Made by a program: the position numbers and the translations under genes. The notes beneath the pieces are model-generated. The model was given only the letters and a program-made list of their open reading frames with translations. It did no database searches and was not told the origin of the DNA. Positions 35,340-49,000 of a stretch of DNA of 64,000 bases are shown in pieces. Source of the stretch: Hirsutella rhossiliensis (taxonomy: Eukaryota > Ascomycota > Sordariomycetes > Hypocreales > Ophiocordycipitaceae); assembly GCF_020360975.1 (NCBI RefSeq), contig NW_025408667.1:10292001-10356000 (forward strand). The letters are read 5' to 3'. Each line of letters starts with the position of its first letter. Position 1 is the stretch's first letter.

Positions 35340-37330
35340 ATACTACGATAGCGTCTATAGAAACCTATCCGATCGTCCTTTACTTACTTACTTTCTACGT
35401 AATCGTACTAGCTCTCTTTTTCTATAATTTCCGGTTAAAATTAAGCGCTTAAGAAGCCTCCCTATAAGTTCCGATATTAAAGTATTTAGTCTACCGCCTA
35501 GCAATTAATAGTTAACGTTTCTAAGTATAGTAGACTTAAGCTAATATCTTAATAGAACTTACCTACCTAGGCCTTAATATATTCTACGTTTACTTTAGAT
35601 TGCCTATACTATTATTAGCTAGCCTATACGCGGCGAATCTTTATATCGTTAACCTAATATTCTTATACGTAACGCTATACCTTAATATATTAAGTAATAC
35701 CCTAGGGCTACGATAGTATACTATTCGTCGATTCTATAGTTTAGTTAGAGTAATAGTAATATTACTCTTTATCTTCTACCTCGTTATATTCGCCGTTATA
35801 CTAGTTCCGTTCCTTATTACTAAGACGGAAAATAAATAAGCGGTCGTAGTAAGTGCCGCTTAGTAGTTTACGGCTTACTAAGCTAAATATATAAAGAATA
35901 AAAGACTAATCTTAAAGGGTCTTAGGTAGTAACCTCTATTAGTCTTTTAGTTATCCTTTATCCCCCTATAATTAAAAAAAGGTAGTATAAGATATTTCTA
36001 TATATTTATTAAGGCCTAGCTATCTTATCGGTATATAGTATCTAGGTATATATTACTTAGCGGCCTCTTCTTCCGCGATTCTATCTTTATATATTAGCCG
36101 GTAGCGCTAGCCTCTCTACTTTAATACTTAGTTACCTTATATAGCGTCGTAATAGTATCTTCTCTTATCGGCTCCCTTAAGCCAACGTTATAAACTCTAA
36201 AAGCGCCGTGCTAGTAAGAGTAAATTTATCTCGACCGGTCTAAGTTAGAGCTAGCTAATATATTAGTCTTTAGCTTTTTATACCGTCGACTAGCTTCCTC
36301 TCCCTCTTTAAGTACTACCCCTTTATAGTAGTATCTTAGTCTAATACCCTTCTTACTACGTTAGACCTATTAATCGAACCCCGCGGAGGGCTTACTCGCT
36401 ACCTTCTCTACTATAGCTAGACACGGTAGGATCTCTACCGCGTACTCTTTAGCGGGCCCTATAGGAAGAGTATTTTAGTTAGGCAATATAAGGTCGTACT
36501 TATAGTCGCTAGCGGTTATAAGATCGCTATATAACTTCCGTATCTTAAATAGCTTTTATACGACTATAATAGCTATAAGGCGCGCTCTTATTAAATATAT
36601 CTCGTTTAGGAACTTAAGATACTTAGTAAGCCGTATATACTATATTTATAGCTACTACTTATACTTCTAGATCTAGCTATAGCGATTAAAAGTCTATTAA
36701 ATAATACGCTTTGCGACGATATACTAAATAATAGCTATGTAAGTAAACTCGTTTCTTATTTTACTACTTAGACCTTACTAGACTAAAGATTCTCTAGATA
36801 TCCGTTTATATCGAAGATATATAAAGAAACGATAAGATAAGTTCTTAAGCTAAAGTTATTAAAGGATTACTAGATTAGTATTCTATTATAAAGGACGAGG
36901 TCGCGGGTAAGTATATTAAATAAGTATAGGAAGAAGCATCGTTACGAGAAGATATAATTATTATAGGCGCGTACCCTTCTACTTCCTTTATTAACTAAAA
37001 GGCTAATAGAAATAGTTACGGCGTCCCTTAGTATCTAGTAAGAACTATAAGCTATCGTGCGAAGATTTATAAATAATAGGGTCGACTTAGTTAAGTTAGA
37101 TTACTAGCCTTTATAGATAGGAGATCGGTCTAAGGATAGGACCGCTAACGCCGGCCGGAAGGGCTTAAGGAAGAAAGCGACCTATACTTATTATAGAGGG
37201 GCGGAGTAGTTAGCCGGGGCCGTTATTATTCGGCAGGTAAGGCAGGACGAGAAAGTATTATATCTTAACGGCTCGATAGAGCGGACCCTAAGGGAATAAG
37301 GTAGGGCGATATCGGAGGACGCTATAGCTA
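35340..37330 (+). pseudogene. ferric reductase (FRE/NOX superfamily), RIPped
   Basis: This was a membrane flavocytochrome that reduces extracellular Fe(III), and a known Starship cargo class. In order: hydrophobic segments of the ferric-reductase transmembrane domain (35,380-36,110), including a haem-type helix with His codons now TAC; the FAD-binding block with His-Pro-Phe at 36,316-36,324, the His now Tyr; a Glu-Pro-Arg-x-Gly-Leu-Thr segment near 36,380; the NAD-binding Ser-Gly-Pro motif at about 36,461-36,480; the Ala-Ser-Gly segment near 36,500-36,520; and a C-terminal Val-Asp-Leu-Val-x-Leu-Asp-Tyr-Gln-Pro tail at about 37,080-37,110. Frame switches near 35,830 and 36,150 may be introns. 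The exact start is not defined. Confidence 0.82.
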
Positions 37331-40300
37331 AATATAGGGGGGGTGCGTGCGAATTAAGAGTTAGGTGCGTGCGGATAGAGTCTCTTATATTTTAAGTAAG
37401 CAAGACCGGCTTAAAGAAAGGGCCGCGATTAATTTGCCTAAATAACCTTACTGCTTACTCTAGCGTAACTAATAAGGCTAAATAAACTATAGTAACTTAA
37501 ATTATATTATAAGCGCGATTTTCGACGCTTATACTAAATACTAATGTTTTAGCTAGTATTATAGTAATTGCGCTATAGCGTTATTAATATAAACGCGAAA
37601 GCGCTTAATAAAAAAGCTATCTTATAGAAAGATAGTATAGTACTTCTAGATTTAAGCCTATAGTATATTAAGTTTCACTGCCCCCCTATACTAAGTAGGC
37701 ATAGAATAAATATATATATAATATATTTATTTAATACTAGGGATAAATATTAGTATAAGTAATAATATAGCTACTTAGTATATTTCTTACTAATAGTAAA
37801 CCGATTAGCCTATAGTACGAGGAGATAGGAAGGGCGAAGGGGCCTCTTTACGTAATAGCGCTTAGCTAGCCTAACTATTAGCCGGACTCTACTAAACCTA
37901 AAGTAGTAGCTGCTTACGGGCTTAATATCTTATAAGAAGGTATAAGTAATAAGCGTAGAATCGGGTAATTAATAACGTAAGCGGAAAGGTCGGTCGAAGG
38001 AGTATAGGGTAGGATTTTATCCGGAATTTATAACGAGTATATAAGGGCCGAATAATATATTAAAAGAATAGCGTTGCAAAGATATATATAAACTTACTTA
38101 TTCTATCTACTACTCTAGGGAAATCCTTCGTCTTTTATAGACTATTGCTCGCCTACTAGTAGACTAATTAGTTAGCTTTCTAGTATATTCTATAGTGCTT
38201 AAAATGCTCTATCTATAGTATATCTTCCTAACTTAGTAGGTAGTCTAATTATAGCGTGATAGTTAACGTAAGACTATAGGTTCTAGTATAAGTAGTAGAT
38301 TTAACTAGAATGTTCTATGCCCTACCTATTCTCGTATCGCGGATATCTTCGGAACCGCTAGGCTAAAATAGGTAATAGGGTATCCGTTATGCTCGTAATT
38401 AACTTATGCATTTTATGCATATTTTTATTTATAAGGATAGGCTTATCCTAACCCGCTTTTCCTAGAGGAAGGTATATATATCTAGTAGAGGTCTTTATCT
38501 TTAAGGGTTATTCCCTTAGACTATATTATAGAGCCTCTTTTTACTAGCTTATTCTATAAAGCCTCCCTATGCCTATTATTTCTTTATAATAGTAAAATAG
38601 GAATATAAGGGTATATTCTTATATATCTAACGGGTAAGCGATTATAAGCTATAATATAATAATTACTATATCCCTTATCGTAGTAAGTAGGTATAAAAGC
38701 GATTAGGAAGGTCTTAGTAGTAGGTTCTTAGATAGATCTATAAAAGATTAAGCTAAGCCCTAAAAACCCGATTATTAAGGTTTATATTATTAGTATTTAA
38801 TAATCGAACTAATCTTTAAGCTTATCTATCTATAAGGTCGGGTATAGTCCGGTCTATAGAACGTCCTTTAATTCTACTAATAGGTATATAGCTCTTCTAA
38901 GAAATATTAGAAGTTATTTTAAGCCGAAATCGAGACTTCTAGTAATATATTAGCTTAGGGCTACTCTAGTCCTACCGATTATCGATAACGGTATACTATA
39001 AAGTTAATAAATAGTCGCGTCCGGTAAGTTAGCTTACGCTTTATAATATAATACTAAGGTAAGCGTAGGTAGGTCCCTAAAATTTAAGCTAATTAAGAGG
39101 TAAGACTAATACTTAGCTAAATAACTAGCGTAACTAGGTATATAGTAGTAAGCTAGAGGGACCGAATATAGATAAGAAAGAGGGTAAGTCTATACCCCTA
39201 GTAGATAGTAGCCGCGCTAGCCGGCACCTTATAGGGCGCTAAGGGTATACGAGGGCTATTATAGAACTTTTATAAGCTAGAATATACGTTTAAAACGACG
39301 GCCTATTTAGTATATTCTTACTAAAAAAAACAGCTATTTATAGGTAGCCGCTAAGTAGCTTACGGTACCCTCTAACCCTTAGGAGGGTAGCCCTTAATAG
39401 GCACTATTAGCTCTCTTCTACTAAATATAGAAGATATAACTTTTAGCTTTATCCCTTATAGTTAAATAATAGCCTTATAGGCTTACGTTATATACTAAGT
39501 AAATATTAGTTAGGGTTAGAGCTAGAGCTATATTAAGGTAACGATAGCTTTATCTTAAAATTAAAGTATATAGCATTAATAAACTATTAGCTTATTATAA
39601 ATATTAAAATACTAACTTAGCTCTAGTAAGTAAGTCCTACCCTAACGCTAGGCTATCTTTTAAACCTAAGTTAATAGGCAATTATCGATAGGTAATTATC
39701 GATAAACTTCTTAATAATGCCTTTAGCGTGCCTTTAAGTTATACTAGTCTAAAATAGGTAACTTTACCCGCCTACTTAAAGGTAGTTTAATACGATTAAA
39801 TAGAGTACTATATCGCTAAAGATTTATTAGAATAATTTACTAGGTAGAAGAGGAGCCTAGTCCCTAGGACGGCTAAGGGCGAGAAAGAACGTTTATTTAT
39901 ATAATAGCTATTAGCGCCTTTTATACTTTATTATCTTTATCCTTAACTTCCTTAACTACGTTTTAAGCTTAATATTTTAGGTCTATCCCTATTTACCTTA
40001 TACTAGCTAGAGCTATAAAAGTTATAGAAAAGGTAATAAGGCCCTAGCCTTAAAGAAGATAAGCGAGCTCCTAGTACTCTATAGGGTTAGTAATTATAGC
40101 AAAGATAAGTTAACTAAGTAATACCTAAGAATAACTAAAAATTATTTCTAATAAGTAGAATTAGGCCGTATCTAGATATAATGCCTATAGCGTTCGCGTT
40201 TAGTATATATAATTAGGCCTATACTAGACTTAAAGCTAGGATACGCTAGAGACGAGTAGCTTTTATAGCATCGCTCTTAAATAAGGGTTCGAGAGTATAG

Positions 40301-40966
40301 TTAAAGTATAATATAGGTATATATAGAAGAAAGTAATATTACTACCTTCCTACTAGCTAATAGGCCTGTATTTATAGGTACTAAGACCTTTCGAGGATCT
40401 TAATAGGCGCTATTCTAGCACTCTCTACTATTTTAAGGAAGGTCCCTATATTATATAAGTACGGAGTTTTCCGCTATCCTAGTAAAGGAAGAGAAATAAG
40501 GGCCTTTTAACTTAGCCTACTATATAAGCTAGCTAGTTAAGCTACTTAAGTCGCTCTCTATATAGTATACTTTTATTTTATCGATAAGATTATAGTAACT
40601 TTTAGTACTAAGTACCCTACTACGTTAGCTATAGCTAGGTTAGCGTAAACGAGAGACTTTACCTTACTATATAAGGAGTAGCTTTAATATAGCTTATACT
40701 TTTATAGCTAAATTTAGCCTTACTAGATTATATCTATATCCGATAGTAATCTTCGCGATAAATCTAAATATAGTATTATTATTATACCTTATAATATATA
40801 CTCTAGAAGTCGCTTTATTTAAAATTTACTATAGTTAGCGGAAAGCCTTAAGCGTCTATAGTATACTAGCGTAATAGTAAGTAAAGGCGGCTGCTTTTAG
40901 TCGTTAAAAATAAGCGATTTATAGGTATCGTTAAGTTATATATAACCTAGCTAAAAAGATAGGTAG
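37331..40966. other. RIPped DNA, possible unidentified coding remnant (plus strand, 39,700-40,966)
   Basis: From 37,331 to about 39,700 I see no gene. It has A/T-rich intergenic sequence, a few surviving TGCAT-like words near 38,412 and two adjacent 14-bp repeats at 39,677-39,704 that differ by one CA/TA change. From about 39,700 a plus-strand frame can be followed, with stops of RIP type, up to the retrotransposon at 40,967, and it may continue after 55,814. No family recognised. A GVRGL-like stretch near 39,235 was considered for patatin and not accepted. Confidence 0.35.
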
Positions 40967-41152
40967 TATAAGAGTCTTTAACTATTATAGGTTATAGGCT
41001 TAAGCTACGGCCTAAGCTATATAGTTATATATAGAGGGCCGGATCCTATACGTATATATATAGGCTAGCTACGTATAAAAGAGCTCTATATAGCTTATTA
41101 ATATTATCCTACGGACGGTACCTATATATATACCTTTACTTACTTTGTAATA
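40967..41152 (+). repeat. 5-prime LTR (186 bp) of the outer Gypsy
   Basis: It begins TATAAGAGTC and ends TTTGTAATA, the RIPped forms of TG...CA ends, and matches 55,628-55,813 along its whole length. Confidence 0.92.
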
Positions 41153-41219
41153 GTATAAGCTATCTACTAATAGATTTAATAAATATCTCTTTAAAAGGGG
41201 TGCCTCCTCCTTAAGGAAG

Positions 41220-44200
41220 CACTCCGCCCCTCCCTAAATAGATAGGAAGTTTTATAGCTATCCTAGAAGCGATTAAAAGCGCGACGGCTAGCGAGAAGGA
41301 CGAGGTTCTTACTATACTAAGGGAGCCGTCTACGAGACTAGCTTTAACCCCTACGACCTCTATAACGCTAGTTATAGCGGCGATACTACTAATATAGAAG
41401 CCGCTCCCTTAGCTAACTTAGGATAGTAAGCTAGAGTCCTTTTACTTCTTCCTTAGCCGGCTATAGATAAAGTTTATAACTAACGAGAAATAGGGCCTAA
41501 ATAGCTATCGCGATATAGCGTAGTATTCGCTCCTTTATACGCTGCCGGAGCCCTAGATATAGCGGATCTCTAGATTCTAGGATAAGGGCGGCCCTAAGGG
41601 TAGACGCGACCTATAAGATTTCTTCTAATACCTTATATATATATTCGGCAACGTATAAGAGTAGGAGAAGGCATAAGATAAGCTATAGACCCTTAAGTAA
41701 AGAGATAGATAAACCTTTAGCGAATTCCTACCCGATTTTAAAGAGACGCTCTTATAAGTAGTAAGGACTATAGTATAGGAAGATAGCGCGAAGCTTATAT
41801 AGCTATAGAATTTAATTACGCTAGCCTTATAAGAGCTACTTATCCTTATAATTATACCTATTAACTATAGCGAGTATATAAGCTAGTTAATAAAAGTAGT
41901 ATAAGGCTATAAGTAAACGCCGCGTTTTTAAAAGCTCTATAAGCGCTCGCTATATAGCGGCGATAGGATTACCGCCCCTCTATAAGATAAATAACCGGCT
42001 ATTAATATAGATAAGGATACCTTAATATCGGCTACCTATATAGACCGGGCTAAATATAGTAAGAAGACGCCGTTAACTACCCCCTATACTACCCCGCACG
42101 CTAAGTAGCGGGAGAAGTAAGTAACGAACGAGGAAATTAAGAAGAGGAAGGCTAACGGCCGCTGCCTATATTATAGTATATCTACGTACTTTATATTAAA
42201 ATGCCCCTTCCTTCTAGCTAAGCGGCCTATAGCGGTTTAAGTAGCGAAGATAGAACCGCTCCTTACCTTAGACGATAAGAAGGACTCCGCCCCCCTAGGC
42301 CTAAAGGAAAAAGAGTAGCTCCGGAGTAAAGATAGGCTCCGGAGCCCTAGTTACTAGTACTAGTAAAAGAGAAGGAGGAATTATCCGCTTATATAGAGGA
42401 GGAGCCTACTTTAATATAGGTTATAATTAATAACTCCTTGCCTATTACCGCCCTTATAAACGAGGGCTGCTAGTACTACGCTATAGTTAATAAGGCGCTT
42501 ATACGAGAGATATAAGTACTAGTAGAAAAGATCGCTTTAAGGCGAGTAAAGGGCGCCTTAAGCGCGATAGAAGGTATAGTAATTAGGGGTATTATATAGC
42601 TAGCTATAGAGGTCGACGGTTACTATAAGCTTATTATAGCCTATATAATCCCTTAACTAGAGTTTCCCTTAATCCTTAGGAAACCCTAGTTATTATATAT
42701 AGAGTTATACTTAGTTCTATACTAAAGGAAGCTATAGTTTAGGCCTATATAATAGTAGGTCTACTATAATAATGGTTTTATAAGTATAGGACTAAGCGTA
42801 TAAGCTTTATACTTAGTATAAGAAGTCCTTACCTCTATCTTTATAGGAACCGTATAATAAGTAGAGTAAGGGCAAGGCCGGGTAGCGGCTAACGCTATAG
42901 TCTACGTAGTTAGCCTAGCGGATATCGATAAGGCCCTTTAAATAAAAAAGCTAAAGTCGCCCTCTAAGCTATAGTAGTAGATACTAAAGCGCTTTTACGA
43001 CCTCCTACCGCTATTTAAGTCCTAAGAAGTAGATAAGCTTAACCTATATAAGCTAGGGGTAAACTATAAGATCGTACTCTATACTAATAAAAAAGGGTAG
43101 GAACTACCTATACTATTTAGACCGCTATATAGTATATTATACGCGGAGCTATAAGTACTAAAGAAGACGCTAAGGGACCTCTTAGATAAAGTTTTTATTT
43201 AAGTAAGTAGCTCTAAAGTAAGAGCGCCGGTCCTATTTATATATAAACTAAGAGGCGGGATATAGTTTTATTATAACTATAGGGCTTTAAACGTAATTAT
43301 AAAGCTAGACCGCTACCTCTTACCCTTAATCTTAAATATACTCTATAACCTCTTAAAGGTAAAGTAGTTTATAAAGCTAGATATAAAATAAGCGTTCTAT
43401 AAAGTATAGATCTTAGAGGGTAATAAGTAAAAGACAGCGTTCTATATACGCTATAGCTTATTTAAGTAGCTTATAACGCCCTTTAGCTTCTTAAGAGCGC
43501 CCGCTACCTTCTAATATTATATTAATAATATACTTTAAGACTTCCTCGATAAGTTCGCTTCTATATATATAGATAATATCTTTATCTATATAAGCGGCTC
43601 TTATAAGGACTATATATAGAAAGTATAGAGGGTCCTAGAGCGCCTTTAGCTTTATAGGCTCTACCTTAACCTAGATAAGTACGAATTTAAGGTTAAGAGG
43701 GTTAAGTACCTAGGCTTTATTATCTACGTAAGTATAGGTATATAAGCGGATCCTATAAAGATCTAGGCGATCTAAGACTAGGCGGCCCTAACTATATAAA
43801 TAGGTATATAGAGCTTCCTTAGGTTCGCGAACTATTATAGGATATTTATTAAGGGCTTCTCTTATATTATAATACCCTTAAATAAGATTACTAGGAAATA
43901 GACCGCCTTTCGTTAAGGGCCTATATAAGATAGAGCGTTCTATACGCTTAAGGACCTACTCTTATAAGCCCTAGTATTACTTTAGTAAGACTTTAACTAG
44001 TTTATGTTAATTAAAGTAGACTATAGCGGCTAGGCACTTAAAGGAACGCTCTCTTAGGAGGTAAATAAGTAGAAGTAACTAATAGCGTTCTATTCCTATA
44101 AGCTAACCTTAGTAAAGCGGAATTTCGCTATTTACAATAAAGAGATACTAGTAATTATTAGCTACTTTAAGTAATAGTAAGTAGAGCTCTAGAGCTATAA

Positions 44201-45518
44201 GAGCTTTAAGGTTCTTATAGACTATAAGAACCTTAAGTACTTTATAACCCGCTAGTACCTCTTAAAGCGGTAAGCCCGCTAGGCGGAGTATCTCTTATAC
44301 TTTAACTTCTCGATTAAGTACCGCCTTAAGCGGGACTCTATAGTCCTAGACACGCTTTCTCGGAGGGATTAAGACCGGCTAATAAGAGCGGATATCGAGG
44401 CCCGGGATCTATAGCTTATCTTATAAGAAGCGCTACGGACTTATATAGGAGCTTCCCTAGTAGAGGAAGGCGCGGTACTAGCGGACGAGCTTTCCCCTAT
44501 ACCTTTACTACCGGAAGAGCTTTCCCCCGCGCCTTTACCTCGGCCTAGCAAGGAGGGATAGACCGGCCTAGGGGCGCGCGGGGCGAGAGTATTCTAAGAT
44601 AAGGCCCTTTAACGCCTATAGGATAGGATAGCGGCTCTAGATTATACCTACGAGGGCGTATACCGCGCTATAAAGTCTAGCGCTTAACTCTTAGACCTAA
44701 AGCTAAAGTTAAAGGTATAGGTAGCTAACTACTATATCGACCTATAAGGGTATCTACGCTGGCGGGGGAGACTATAGGTACCGGGCGCACTATATACGAT
44801 AGAAGCTAAGGAGAAAGATAGACCGCTAGAGCTAGATAAACGGAACGAGCTTTAAGGGAAGCTAGTCTAGCTTATCTATAACTCTAGTATCGTAGGCTAC
44901 CTAGGTTAGTAGGGCATAGTAGTAGGCCTAATAAGGGATTTTTACTAGCCCCTCTTATAATACTACGTTCGCCGCTTCCTTTATAACTATAATATTTATA
45001 GCCGTACTAAGATTTAAAGGGTATAGCTTAAGGGGCTACTTAAGTAGCTTTTAGTACCTAACTAGTTCTATATATATATATAAATAGACTTTATAATAGA
45101 CCTTTTACTTATAAAAGGAAGTAACTACTATATATAGGTAATTAAGGACCGGCTTAGTAAATTAGTAGTACTAAAGCTAATACCGTCTATAGATATAGAA
45201 GCTTATATAAAGCGCTTCCTTTAGTACTAAGCCCGCTTATATAGTTAGCTAACCTTTATTATAAGTAATAAAGGTTCGAACTAAACTAGCCGCTTTTAGT
45301 AGCACTTATACTAGCTACTTTAGATTATATAGCTACTTAGTATAGCCTATTACCTATAGTCCGACGGGGGACCTAAGAAGGTTAACTAGGAAGTATAGGC
45401 GTACTTATAGGTAGTAGTAGCCTATAACTAAGTAGACTAAGACTATTAGCTCCCCGCGGCCTAGCTTACGTTAAATAATAGACCTTAGACCTCTATTAAG
45501 ATAGCTCCCTTCTTCGCT
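41220..45518 (+). pseudogene. gag-pol of the outer Gypsy, 5-prime portion up to the copy C insertion
   Basis: Gag is read at about 41,230-42,110. The zinc knuckle at 42,163-42,204 has CX2CX4HX4C spacing, with the second Cys and the His now Tyr. A protease-like region (about 42,420-42,700) is followed by reverse transcriptase (about 42,980-43,700), whose catalytic box at 43,566-43,577 reads Tyr-Ile-Asp-Asn, then RNase H (about 43,950-44,350). Integrase begins about 44,860 with an HHCC-type finger to about 45,010, then core segments near 45,085 (first catalytic Asp) and 45,265. The frame runs Ile-Ala-Pro-Phe-Phe-Ala into the insertion point at 45,518. Stops are of RIP type. Confidence 0.88.
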
Positions 45519-45988
45519 TATTACGACTACGGTTAGCGGGCTATAAGAGAGCTAGCTACGTTTACGTAATAAGGCGGCTTAGAATAATAGTTAGAATAAG
45601 AAGTTACTTAGGCTTAGCTTACCTAGAGCGTATATAAGCTAAGTAAGCCTTATATAGATAGATTACTACTTAAGAGTATAGCTTACGAGTAAGCTATAGT
45701 AAGCTATAAAGGGGATTACGGCTAGGACCGTGATCTAAGGATAGTCTCTATAGGTATATATAGCTACCTACTTTCTCTCCTTAAGATAGATAGCTCTCTA
45801 GCTTTTAATATAGATCTTTATTACGATTTTATCTCTAATTCTAATTACCTAGTTATAGTCTATAGTCTATAACCTCCGACTTATTACTAACGTAATATAC
45901 TTATTATTACTTAGACCATGCTCTATTATATCTACTAATATAAACCCCTCGATAAGTTTATCCCTTAAGAATAATACCGGTCGTTATA
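45519..45988 (+). repeat. 5-prime LTR of copy C (470 bp)
   Basis: It starts TATTACGACTACGG and ends CGGTCGTTATA. The last 240 bp or so match the LTRs of A and B; the first 230 bp are a third U3 type. Confidence 0.93.
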
Positions 45989-46039
45989 CGTTAAAAGCGC
46001 TTATTTAGTATAATACCGCGTTACTCTAAGTAATATTAT

Positions 46040-49000
46040 AACTATTAATATACTTATATAGTAAACCAGATTAACTAACTTTAGAGCTACTATATCGCCT
46101 TAGGATATAATACGCGAGATTATTACCCTTTAATATAAGGTATAGTTACTTAAGAACGAAGGAGGTAACGGATAAGTTAGGGACCTCGGAGAAGTAGTTA
46201 AACTAAAATAGCTAGGACTATTCGATAGTACTTATAGTACGCTTTAAGACTTTCTTACCTAACTTAAGGCCTACTACCGGTTTTACCTTATAAAACTCTT
46301 AGACCTAGTCGAAAAGGTACTCTATATAGGGAATTATTTATCTAGAACGGTACTCGCTTAGTTTAGACCTATTATAAGGGACTTTCTTAATAACTAACTA
46401 GCGCGATAAGATAATAAGATAGATAAAGTCTTTACTAGTTTCTAAGGATTTAAAGAAGCTATTATAAAGGTATTTAGAATAACCGACGAGGAATAAGAAG
46501 CTAAATAGAAACTTTAAGAACTTTAATAAAGGATCTTAGTATTAGATTATACTATAAAGTTCTATTAAGTTACCTTAAAACTTAATTAGGATAACGAACC
46601 TCTTATATTATAATTCTATAATAGGCTTAAAAAAGAAGTTAAGGACGAGCTTTATAAGGAAAATCGACCTAATAACCTCTTAGACTATATTACTATAGTA
46701 GTACGAATCGACGATAAATAGTACGCGCGACGCTAAGAAAAGAAATAGGGAAGAGGAAACTAGAACCCTTCTTATAAGAATAACTTTAACCGACGCACTA
46801 ACTATAAAAAGAAGCGCGAAACTCCTATTACCTATACTTATATAACTAACCTAGGTAAGATAGATCTAGATATAATATAGAAAAGTAAAGGAAAGTATTT
46901 TAACTATAGGAAACTTAGATATTACTCTAAAGAATATAGATAACCTTATAAGGAGAGGAAAACCTACTAGGCACTAGCCTTAGAAGGTAAGAAATACCTA
47001 AACGCTACTAATAGATAGGAACTAAAGTATAAACTCCTTAGTTAGACTATATACTATAACGATAAATATATAGTATACTTAAGCGATAAGAATAGTACCG
47101 GATAGTTCTTAAAGCTATTAAAGAAAACCCTTATAATAATATAATAAAGGGATCTTAAAATATAAAAATAAGTTAAATTTATAGAACTAAAACACCCTTA
47201 TCTTAAAGAAGTCTCTTAAGACTAAATTAAGAAGAACGGTAAACGATTCTAAGAAGATATATAAAATAAAAATCGATAATAATAATAGGAAGTTTATAAA
47301 TAATATAATAAAGAAGATATAAACGTAGCCCTTATACTTACGAAACTTAGATAATAACCTAAGGAGGAATAATAAAGTATCGACGATATAAGCTCTAAAG
47401 AATAAGAAATACCTAGAGAAATAAAAGACGAGAATAAACTTATACTACTACCCTCGCTACTAAGGGAGAATACTACGATTAGAGAATACGCTCTATACTT
47501 TAAAGAATTTAAAGAAATACTTAAAATTAAAACCTAATAAATACCTTAAATTCTTATAGAAAACTAATAAGCTATACTAATTTAATATTAACTAGTACTA
47601 TATAAAGAAGACTATACTATAGCTATCGCTATAGTCGATACCTTTATAGCTCTATAATAAGAATAATAACTATAAGGAGAATTTAAAGACGATCTATATA
47701 TACTATATACTTATAAGCACTATAAGTATATTTTATAGATATTATACGTCTACCTAGATTATATAATATACTTCTAAATAAAGGTATAATATAATACCTT
47801 CTTAGTTAGGTTTAAGGGATAAGTACTTTCGAAACCCTACCTAAGTATAAAACTAGACTACTAGAAAATCGATTAACGCTACCTAAACGACTAAGTTATA
47901 TTATTAGAACCCGATTATAGCACGCTACTTAAATACTATAATAATTACGGTTTATTAACGAGATATCTTTTAGAGATATATAAAATCTATAAATACGCTA
48001 AAATAAAGGAATAGTATAACGCTACTTACTTTAAGGTATCTAAACCCTTAATCTTTTAAAGACTTATATAATAAGTTAAATATAACGAAGAAGATTATAA
48101 TAAATATATATACCTAAACTATAGAGTTTATAAATATAAAAAAGCATAAGTATAGTATAAATAATATAATAGTATACTAAAAGATTATTAGTAATACGTA
48201 TAAAGGCTATAAGCTATATTTAACTAAGGAAGAATTAATATAGAAATACTATATAAAAAATAAAAAGACGCTAAACGAAAACTTAACCTTTAGTATAAAA
48301 ATAAATAAAATTATAAAGTATAGTATATAATTAACTATAAAGTAATATAATATAAACGATATAGTATCGAGAAATAAGAAATCTTTAATTAGCTATAAGA
48401 AATTAGTCTCTTAAGCCCTAATATAATATTACGCGACGAAAATATAAAGAAATAATATTAATAATAAATCGAAGAAGAATACCTAAATAAAATAAATAAG
48501 GACTAAGTAAAAAATAAGGTACGCTATCTATAAAAGGGCTATAGACTAGCACGATATAATAAGATCTAAGGACCCTATATATAGTAACGGTAAGCTATAG
48601 CGACTAAATAGTATTAGATATTTAAATCGCGGGATATTATATATATATACTTTTAGACTATAGCGTAATAGGTAATTAAGTTTTACTTAGAGTCGTTAAT
48701 CGTTACTAACTTATATAGAGATATAAGATAGATCTATATAAACTTATAAATATTAAAGGAGAGGCCTTTAACTATAATAATAGAATTATTAATATAGAGA
48801 TTAATTACCTTAATATTAATATCTAGGGCTACGATAAATAAGTTGACTTTAATATTATAGATATTAGAGAATATAACCTTATATTAAGGCTTCTATAGCT
48901 ATAGGAAAGCAACCTACTAATTAACTAGAAAACTAGCTAGCTACGTTAAAATAAAGATATAAGTTTCTAAGACTAGTAGATTTAAGAGAAAGTAAAATTT

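Noticed and set aside
39221..39300. Possible patatin motif (Gly-Val-Arg-Gly-Leu-like) that would have completed the usual Starship cargo set
   Set aside because: Only five residues resemble the motif. The preceding glycines, the lipase Ser box and the Asp-Gly end are not found in the right positions.
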